Position numbers and translations under genes: made by a program
In this document: piece by piece, positions 6,755 to 11,985 of the stretch
Layout of the letters: every line of letters begins with the position of its first letter
Position numbering within the stretch: the stretch's first letter is position 1
NCBI GenBank assembly: GCA_021803845.1
Contig: JAJZLA010000017.1
Location: forward strand, 1 to 11,985
Origin: a bacterium
GTDB taxonomy: Bacteria > SZUA-79 > Acidulodesulfobacterales > Acidulodesulfobacteraceae
Direction of reading: 5' to 3'
Length of the DNA: 11,985 nt
The notes under the pieces: generated by a model
The model's database searches: none
What the model was told of the DNA's origin: nothing
What the model saw: only the letters and a program-made list of their open reading frames with translations

Positions 6755-7683
6755 TTTAAAAACCTTTCGATATATTTTGACGAAAATTCTATCTTTGCAT
6801 TTAAATCGGTAAAATAAACCGGCAAAACGTTTTCAAATTTTTTAAAAAAAGTAAACTGCCTTTTTGCGTATTTTAAAGTAGAAGAAACAATTTTATCGTA
6901 TAAATCTTTTTCCGCAGGCAATTCTTTGTTTAAATACATCAGCGACTCCCTGTAGCCTATTCCTTTAAAAGGCTTTAAATCGGTTTTATATCCCATGCTC
7001 AATATTTTTTTTGTTTCTTCGACCAAACCTTTTTTAATAATAGCCGAAGTTCTTTTCATTATGCACGATTTTAAATAATCTTTCTGAGGATATAAGTTAA
7101 AACATAAAAAATCGTATCTCTGCCGTCCGAAAGGATTCTTATCAAGATAAAAAGATAAAGGTTTGCCGGTAGCGCAATATACTTCATAAGCCCTTGTAAT
7201 TCTCTGCGTATCGGAAGACGATATTTTAGAAGCATATCTGGGGTCTATTCGTTTCACCGTTTCGTATAAAAATATAAGTCCTTTTTCTTTTATTAATTCC
7301 GAAGCTTTTTCTCGAAAAACCGATTTGTCTGTCTCCGGAATAGGCGAAAGTCCGTAAATTAAAGCTTTAATGTAAAGGCCCGTTCCGCCCGTAAAAACGG
7401 GAATTTTTCCGCGTGAAGCCATATCTTCTATTAATTTTTCGGCGTCATCGGAAAACGTCCTCGCGTTATATTCTTCATCAGGATATTTTATATCTACGAG
7501 ATAATGCTTTACCCTGCTTCTTGCCTCGGCGTCCGGTTTTGCAGTTCCTATATCGAAATATTTATAAAAGCACATTGAATCGAAATTTATTATCTCTGCG
7601 CCGAAACGTTCAGCCAGTTCTATAGAAAATTCCGTTTTTCCCGAACATGTCGGACCTCCTATTACTATTATTTTTTTAAGCAT
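6751..7683 (-). CDS. miaA: tRNA dimethylallyltransferase MiaA
   Basis: 310-residue enzyme that transfers a dimethylallyl group to N6 of A37 in tRNAs reading UNN codons, giving i6A and stabilising codon pairing. The P-loop is GGPTCSGKT (9-17). The catalytic region DSMCFYKYFDIGTAKPD (35-51) differs from the usual DSMQVY by Gln to Cys at residue 38. GGTGLYIKAL (99-108) and RITRAYEVYCATGKPLS follow in the expected order. Next comes a C-terminal region with a GIGY motif (KPFKGIGYRE) and the YAKRQFTFFKK motif near the end. Length is normal for the family. It starts 28 bp after the pgi stop with a weak ribosome site, and ends in a 4-bp ATGA overlap with hflX. Confidence 0.95.
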   Translation of the reverse strand: MLKKIIVIGGPTCSGKTEFSIELAERFGAEIINFDSMCFYKYFDIGTAKPDAEARSRVKHYLVDIKYPDEEYNARTFSDDAEKLIEDMASRGKIPVFTGGTGLYIKALIYGLSPIPETDKSVFREKASELIKEKGLIFLYETVKRIDPRYASKISSSDTQRITRAYEVYCATGKPLSFYLDKNPFGRQRYDFLCFNLYPQKDYLKSCIMKRTSAIIKKGLVEETKKILSMGYKTDLKPFKGIGYRESLMYLNKELPAEKDLYDKIVSSTLKYAKRQFTFFKKFENVLPVYFTDLNAKIEFSSKYIERFLK

Positions 7684-7711
7684 AAATCCGGCGAAAAAGT
7701 ATATTAATTAT

Positions 7712-9067
7712 TTAATAAAGCATATCCGGAATTGCGTTTAGTCTTTTTAATTCTTCGGATTCTTTCAATAAAGAATCGTCCTTTCTTCCCATAAGAAGAT
7801 AGGCAAATTTCTTTCCTTTTTCGACGCCCGGCTGATCGAAAGGATTTATTTTTAATAACATTCCAAGAACCGCGACGGCTTCCATGCACATAAAAGAAAG
7901 TTCGCCGACATTAAATTCGTCTATTTTATCTAAAGTAACCCTGAAAGAAGGTCTTTTATTTATAGCCAGAGCCAGCTCGACGCCTTTTAATTCGTTCATT
8001 AAAACGTCGGAAAGTTTTTTGCCGTTTAAATAATCGAATTCATTAAATCCCGACGAATTGACATTATAATCCGCGCCGAAATTTTTAAGGCAGAAAAATC
8101 CTATCAATTTATCCTGCGGACCCTGCATATAAAGCTGAAGCTGCGAATGCTGGTCCGTAGCCCCGACCGCCGGTACCGGAGTAGGAGAAGTTAAATCCTT
8201 TCCAAGACTTTCCGCAAAAAGCTGTCTGAACCATCTTGAAAACTCTCTCAAATAGTCGCCGTAAACAAAAGGAACGAATATGTTTCTTTTCTTTTTTTCA
8301 TAAAAAAGATATATAACCGCCGCCATGGCATATACCGGATTATTTTCAAAAACTCCTTTATTGAGAATATTGTCTCTGTATGTCAAAGAACCGTGCAGAA
8401 ATTTTTCTATATCTAACCCCATGACGCATGCGGGAAAAAGAGTGCCTGCGGTGACTATAGAATATCTTCCTCCGACGTTTTTAGCGATATCTAAAACCGC
8501 AATCCCGTTTTCGTCGGCGTATTTTCTTAAAAAACCGCTCTTTTTATCGGTAATAAAAATTAAATTTTCTTTATAATTTTCTACGGTTTTTTCCAATATT
8601 TCTTTTACGATAAAAAACTGGGAAACTACTTCTATCGTATCCGCGGATTTAGAAACGAAACAGAACAAAGTTTTTTTAAAATCTATAGCATCTAAATTTT
8701 TTTTTAAATAAGAAGGGTCTATATTTTCCGAAAAAATAACTTCGGCGGCGCCGTCTTTTCGGTTTTTAAACATGCCGTACATTGCTTCTTTTAAAAATAT
8801 AGCTCCGAGGGATGAACCGCCCATGCCGAATACGTATAAAGTTTTAAAATTTTTAGAAAAAAAACTTTCGGTTGCGGCTTTAATTTTATTTACCATGCCC
8901 ATATTAGATATTTCGTCGTAAAATCCTATTTCACCGTTGCGCCTAAGTTCGTTAAGCCTTCTTCTCGCTTCGACAAGTTCATTCTCGAGCGACCTGACGG
9001 CGGATTCTTCAATACCGTTTTCCTCTATCACCGAATTTAAAACATTTTTAAAATTAAACTCTATCAT
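7712..9067 (-). CDS. pgi: Glucose-6-phosphate isomerase, short bacterial form
   Basis: 451-residue cytoplasmic enzyme interconverting glucose-6-phosphate and fructose-6-phosphate. Motifs in order are GMGGSSLG (81-88), SKSADTIE (139-146), GGRYSIVTAG (199-208), AESLGK (285-290), GATDQHSQL (302-310) and FDQPGVEKGK (410-419). The likely catalytic residues are present: R201, E286, H307 and K419. Both classic Pgi signatures are satisfied. The phosphate-loop motif is usually SKSGTT or similar, so A142 and D143 are substitutions, with unknown effect. The frame also has an ATG at 9088, but GGAGGG (9073-9078) lies between it and the ATG at 9067, 5 nt before the latter, so I start at 9067. It lies between the tRNA genes cca and miaA in the same tight array. 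Confidence 0.94.
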   Translation of the reverse strand: MIEFNFKNVLNSVIEENGIEESAVRSLENELVEARRRLNELRRNGEIGFYDEISNMGMVNKIKAATESFFSKNFKTLYVFGMGGSSLGAIFLKEAMYGMFKNRKDGAAEVIFSENIDPSYLKKNLDAIDFKKTLFCFVSKSADTIEVVSQFFIVKEILEKTVENYKENLIFITDKKSGFLRKYADENGIAVLDIAKNVGGRYSIVTAGTLFPACVMGLDIEKFLHGSLTYRDNILNKGVFENNPVYAMAAVIYLFYEKKKRNIFVPFVYGDYLREFSRWFRQLFAESLGKDLTSPTPVPAVGATDQHSQLQLYMQGPQDKLIGFFCLKNFGADYNVNSSGFNEFDYLNGKKLSDVLMNELKGVELALAINKRPSFRVTLDKIDEFNVGELSFMCMEAVAVLGMLLKINPFDQPGVEKGKKFAYLLMGRKDDSLLKESEELKRLNAIPDMLY

Positions 9068-9072
9068 CTTTA

Positions 9073-9078
9073 CCCTCC
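9073..9078 (-). promoter_or_regulatory. Shine-Dalgarno deciding the pgi start
   Basis: GGAGGG on the minus strand lies 5 nt before the ATG at 9067. It would fall inside the coding region if translation began at the upstream in-frame ATG (9088). The upstream start would add seven residues (MQKWRVK) that are not part of the family. Confidence 0.75.
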
Positions 9079-9091
9079 ATTTTTGCATTTA

Positions 9092-10558
9092 TTAATTTTT
9101 TTTTATGTTTTTTAAATATAGCGATTCGACGTATTTAATTTCATCGGTTTTATTCTTAAGTTTGCCGGCTGTTTTCAAAGATTTTATTTCGTTAAGAATT
9201 CTTCCGCAAACCGGTCCTTCGCAAATACCCATAGCTTTAATGTCGCCGCCGTTCAAAAACGGTTTTTCTAAAACGGACTTTTCTAAATATCTTACTACAA
9301 TTTTCCTGAAAATCAAATCGGCATTTTTTTCGTCTTCGTTTTCGAATAAATAAAACAGAAGACTTTTACCGTCTATCTTGTTTAAATTTTTATACAGTCC
9401 GACGGCGTTATCCCCTTTATAATTATTTTTTAAATTATCTATTTTATCCCTATCTGAGAATAATAACTTTTTTAAAAATTCTTCAACGGTATTTCCTAAC
9501 TTTAATCTTTCCGAAACTTCTTTCAATTCGATTCCGTTCAAACCGTAAAAAATTCCCGCAAGATAAAATAACCTTTTGCCTTCCTTTACGTTTTTAAAAA
9601 TTTCGTTTAAAATTTTAAAATTTTTTGTTTCGCTAAAATAACGGTTTATTTTTTTAATAATAATTTTATTCTTTTTTAAAAATCTTAAACTTGGATTAAT
9701 CGAACTTAAAACTGACAGTTTATGCAATCTTTCAAAATATATTTCCGGATTTTTTTCTTTAAACAAAATATATAATTCGGCGGTTATCCTTTTACCCGAA
9801 ACATTATCTATAACTTTTTGCGCTAAGGCATTTTTTAAAAATTTTAACGTTCCGCGGTCTATACGAAAATCGAGTCTTTTTTCAAATCTGACGGCTCTGA
9901 AAATTCTCGTAGGGTCGTCTATAAAACTTAAATCGTGTAGGATTTTAATTTTTTTATTTAAAATATCTTCTATTCCTGAAGAATAACTTTTTATTTCAAG
10001 AAAATTTGACCTGTTAATCGAAAAAGCAACGGTATTAACGGTAAAATCTCTCCTGAGGATGTCTTTTTCGAGGGTTGCGGACGAAATATCGACTTTAGGG
10101 AGCATTCCGGATTTTATGTAAATTTCGGTCCTTAAAGAAGCAAAATCTATTTTTAAAGGTTTCCCGCTTACGTAAAATTCCGCAAGCGCCGTTCCAAACC
10201 TTTCGTGTATATTTAAAGAATGAAGGAGGGATTTTAAATTTTTGTCGTTTTTAACCGACGATACAAGCTTTGCCGAACCGCCTTCTACGGCAACGTCTAA
10301 ATCTAAAAAGCCGGAATAATCGTTAAAAACTTTGGAAAATTTATAATATTCGGCGGTTTCCGCATTCGACCTTAATATATATATCAAAATGTCTCTTGGA
10401 AAACCGCCTATAAGAAATGATTTAAATCCGAATTTTTCGGATAACGCACCTATGCTTTCAATTAAATTAAGCGCCGAAACTCCGTATCCGTAATCATGAA
10501 AAATTTTATTTATAGACTTTTCTAAGCTGTATTTTCCAAAAAAGTCCGGTATCGTCAT
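9092..10558 (-). CDS. cca: Class II tRNA nucleotidyltransferase (CCA- or A-adding)
   Basis: 488-residue template-independent polymerase that builds or repairs the 3' CCA end of tRNA; some relatives add only CC, only A, or poly(A). The head domain has LIGGFPRD (49-56), the two metal-binding aspartates in LDLDVAVEG (D86, D88) and a third carboxylate in KIDFASLRTE (D138). RRDFTVNTVAF (169-179), DDPTRIFRAVRF (214-225) and GKRITAEL (255-262) follow in class II order. The C-terminal region, with GGDIKAMGICEGPVCGRIL (from about 431), matches the tail of bacterial CCA/A-adding enzymes. The GGxVRD motif carries Pro (P54) for Val, which is unusual. Sequence alone does not settle CCA against A-adding activity. 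The start overlaps the LapA-domain gene by ATGA. Its neighbours are pgi and miaA downstream. Confidence 0.88.
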   Translation of the reverse strand: MTIPDFFGKYSLEKSINKIFHDYGYGVSALNLIESIGALSEKFGFKSFLIGGFPRDILIYILRSNAETAEYYKFSKVFNDYSGFLDLDVAVEGGSAKLVSSVKNDKNLKSLLHSLNIHERFGTALAEFYVSGKPLKIDFASLRTEIYIKSGMLPKVDISSATLEKDILRRDFTVNTVAFSINRSNFLEIKSYSSGIEDILNKKIKILHDLSFIDDPTRIFRAVRFEKRLDFRIDRGTLKFLKNALAQKVIDNVSGKRITAELYILFKEKNPEIYFERLHKLSVLSSINPSLRFLKKNKIIIKKINRYFSETKNFKILNEIFKNVKEGKRLFYLAGIFYGLNGIELKEVSERLKLGNTVEEFLKKLLFSDRDKIDNLKNNYKGDNAVGLYKNLNKIDGKSLLFYLFENEDEKNADLIFRKIVVRYLEKSVLEKPFLNGGDIKAMGICEGPVCGRILNEIKSLKTAGKLKNKTDEIKYVESLYLKNIKKN

Positions 10559-10800
10559 ATCCGTTCATTTTTATCCACTTTTTTAAAATCTTTTTTTATT
10601 TTATATACCGAATAAAAATGATATATAAGGGCAATTAAAATCCCTATTAATATTGCTATATAAACTATAACGGAAATAGGAAGTTTAATAGACTGAAATT
10701 CAAAAAGTTTTACGCTGACGCGTATATGGTTCTGTATGGTAAAATCAAGAACTAATGTCACAAAAACTAGCAATAGAACGATATTTACAATTTTTACCAT
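10555..10800 (-). CDS. LapA-domain (DUF1049) small inner-membrane protein
   Basis: 81-residue protein with two membrane helices (about 4-20 and 42-62). Between them lies the short periplasmic segment QNHIRVSVKLFEFQSIKLPI, a pattern typical of the LapA/DUF1049 family, and a basic cytoplasmic tail follows (KIKKDFKKVDK). In E. coli the family member LapA works with LapB in controlling lipopolysaccharide synthesis. Whether that holds here is not shown, and no lapB is visible in the window. GGAGGT (10812-10817) lies 11 nt before the ATG and just inside the intergenic gap after the HIT gene. The end overlaps cca by 4 bp (ATGA). Confidence 0.85.
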   Translation of the reverse strand: MVKIVNIVLLLVFVTLVLDFTIQNHIRVSVKLFEFQSIKLPISVIVYIAILIGILIALIYHFYSVYKIKKDFKKVDKNERI

Positions 10801-10819
10801 TTGAAATCGATACCTCCGT

Positions 10820-11305
10820 TTAGAGTTTAATGCTCTTGAAATCGCCGATAAGCTTATTATAAGTATCGTCTAGTATTTCCGAAACCACTCTCAGTTCCGA
10901 ACAAACGGTATAAAAGCTGACGTCTCCTTCCCATCTTGGTATTATATGAAAATGAAGATGCTGTTCTATGCCGGCGCCGGCGGCTTTGCCGATATTTAAA
11001 CCGACGTTTAGAGCATCGCATTTGTAAACTTTTTTAAGTATATCGCAACTTAAAGACAAAAGCCTCATTATTTCCGCCCCCGCTTCAAAAGAAAGTCCGT
11101 TAAGCTCTTTTGTGTGAACATAGGGAATAACCAGCAGATGTCCGCAGTTATATGGGAAAGTGTTAAGTTTTACGTAGGAATAGTTTCCTTTAAAGAGAAC
11201 GTACCTATCGTCGAAACATTTGCTATCGATACAGAAAACGCATTCGTCTTTTGATTTATCTTTAACTAAATAATCCATCCGCCAGGGGGCATAAATAATT
11301 TCCAT
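10820..11305 (-). CDS. HIT-family nucleotide hydrolase/transferase (Ap4A phosphorylase-like)
   Basis: 161-residue histidine-triad protein. The opening IYAPWRMDYL and the later NTFPYNCGHLLVIPYVH, NIGKAAGAG, QHLHFHIIPRWEGD and VSFYTV fit the Ap4A phosphorylase-like branch of the HIT family, which cleaves or phosphorolyses dinucleoside polyphosphates or nucleotidyl-phosphoramidates. The triad is H116, H118 and H120, with H118 as the likely nucleophile. CVFC (22-25) provides two cysteines that could bind zinc with nearby histidines. The true substrate cannot be read from the sequence. The start is fixed by the family N-terminus at the ATG 27 bp after the sppA stop. No Shine-Dalgarno exists there; the leader is a U-rich run instead. 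Confidence 0.93.
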   Translation of the reverse strand: MEIIYAPWRMDYLVKDKSKDECVFCIDSKCFDDRYVLFKGNYSYVKLNTFPYNCGHLLVIPYVHTKELNGLSFEAGAEIMRLLSLSCDILKKVYKCDALNVGLNIGKAAGAGIEQHLHFHIIPRWEGDVSFYTVCSELRVVSEILDDTYNKLIGDFKSIKL

Positions 11306-11334
11306 AAAAAAAAATAAAAATATTACTTTATATT
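11306..11334 (-). promoter_or_regulatory. U-rich leader with weak AT-only hairpin before the HIT gene
   Basis: Between sppA and the HIT gene, the minus strand shows AATAT and ATATT (11334-11319) that could form a 5-bp all-AT stem. It is followed by a tract of 13 nearly uninterrupted T bases right up to the HIT ATG. It could be a weak attenuator or terminator at the end of sppA, or a U-rich site for ribosomal protein S1 that replaces the missing Shine-Dalgarno. The stem is too weak for a firm terminator call. Confidence 0.2.
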
Positions 11335-11985
11335 AAAAGTCTAACTTCATGTCGCCGTACGATACAAAAGCGGGATTCTTAAAAAAAGAAGAGCCTCCTA
11401 TACTGCCTACAAATGACTTTACTGCTCTTTTTATAAAAGACTGAAACAAATTAGGCTGTTTCTTAACCGGATATATTAACGTCGCACTGCCTTTTATTCC
11501 GGCTAGTTTCTGCGCCGTTTTAACCGCATCCTGAAAATCCCCGAGTTTATCTATAAGATGATATTTAAGGGCCTGCTGCCCCGAATAAACCATACCGTTC
11601 GCTAATTTTTTAACGTAAGATACTTTAAGATTTCTGCCTTTTGCAACAGCCGATACAAACTGTCCGTAAACGTTCATAACGACGCCTTGCAATTTTTTTC
11701 TCTGCATAGGGGTCATCTCTTTAAACGGCGTCCCTATATCTTTATAAGGTCCGCTTACTATGTAGTTATAAGACACTCCCACTTTTTTCATCAGTTTATA
11801 AAAATTGGGCATTTCCATTATAACGCCTATCGAACCTGTGAGCGTTCCGGGTTCGGCAATTATTTCGTTAGCGGCAGAAGAAATATAGTAAGCTCCTGAA
11901 GCCGCCACCGAACTCATAGATACGACGACCTTTTTTTGCTTTCTGAATTTCATAAGTTGTTCGTAAATAGCCTGCGACGGCGCAA
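11333..11985 (-). CDS. sppA: Signal peptide peptidase SppA, C-terminal part (partial)
   Basis: Membrane-anchored serine protease that clears leftover signal peptides. About 216 residues are in the window; the frame stays open to the right edge, so the N-terminus and membrane anchor lie outside. The Met at 11953 is internal: the preceding codons read APSQAIYEQL, a normal SppA sequence. The nucleophile motif is SVAASGAYY, with the catalytic Ser. TLTGSIGVIMEMPNFYKLM follows, and GPYKDIGTPFKEMT carries the likely general-base Lys. The Ser-to-Lys distance is 52 residues, the same as in Bacillus subtilis SppA (S147/K199), which points to the short one-domain form. The family often has AASGGYY; here one Gly is Ala. 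The hydrophobic patterning of the core is otherwise as expected. Confidence 0.93.
   Translation of the reverse strand, partial: APSQAIYEQLMKFRKQKKVVVSMSSVAASGAYYISSAANEIIAEPGTLTGSIGVIMEMPNFYKLMKKVGVSYNYIVSGPYKDIGTPFKEMTPMQRKKLQGVVMNVYGQFVSAVAKGRNLKVSYVKKLANGMVYSGQQALKYHLIDKLGDFQDAVKTAQKLAGIKGSATLIYPVKKQPNLFQSFIKRAVKSFVGSIGGSSFFKNPAFVSYGDMKLDF

Noticed and set aside
9068..9088. pgi starting at the upstream ATG (9088)
   Set aside because: The Shine-Dalgarno GGAGGG would lie inside the coding region; it is correctly placed for the ATG at 9067.
11687..11899. Plus-strand frame opposite sppA, and similar ones opposite hflX, miaA, pgi and cca
   Set aside because: All are antisense to conserved genes, without ribosome sites or recognisable domains.
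1..11985. tRNA, rRNA, riboswitch, CRISPR, insertion sequence or prophage
   Set aside because: No cloverleaf-like sequence, repeat-spacer array, terminal inverted repeat or transposase/integrase motif was seen. Gaps between genes are at most about 116 bp, too small for most such elements.

Overview
This is an AT-rich, gene-dense bacterial chromosomal segment. Almost everything is on the minus strand. Thirteen protein genes are supported. No RNA genes, mobile elements or CRISPR arrays were seen. The short-form glucose-6-phosphate isomerase, a LapA-domain membrane protein, SppA, a DUF1844 protein and a periplasmic-type exported protein together suggest an AT-rich Gram-negative bacterium, perhaps a deltaproteobacterial or Desulfobacterota-like lineage. 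That placement is inference only.

Left part (1-4330, minus strand): a protein quality-control cluster, read from high to low coordinates. It holds a small heat-shock protein of the Hsp20/alpha-crystallin family, a divergent double-AAA+ Clp/HSP100 unfoldase without a middle coiled-coil domain, a DUF1844 protein overlapping its end by 8 bp, and ClpB, which runs off the left edge. Small heat-shock proteins hold unfolded clients, ClpB disaggregates them, and the ClpA/ClpC-type unfoldase may pass some to a protease. The unfoldase is the most unusual protein here: its second pore loop has lost the conserved tyrosine, but a ClpP-docking-like LGF tripeptide is in place.

Middle (4331-4920): a 116-bp divergent intergenic region with a good sigma70-like promoter for hsp20 and two 12-bp direct repeats exactly 21 bp apart. 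It is followed by the only plus-strand gene, a small multi-pass membrane protein. That gene ends 3 bp from the convergent next gene, across a hairpin that could terminate transcription in both directions.

Right part (4921-11985, minus strand): a tightly packed probable operon in the order sppA (N-terminus cut by the window edge), a HIT-family nucleotide hydrolase/transferase, a LapA-domain protein, a class II tRNA nucleotidyltransferase (CCA/A-adding), pgi, miaA, hflX and an unrecognised exported protein. Several junctions are 4-bp ATGA overlaps or have Shine-Dalgarno sequences inside the preceding gene. The group combines tRNA maturation (3' end and A37 modification), ribosome rescue (HflX), glycolysis and envelope proteolysis, and is mostly housekeeping.
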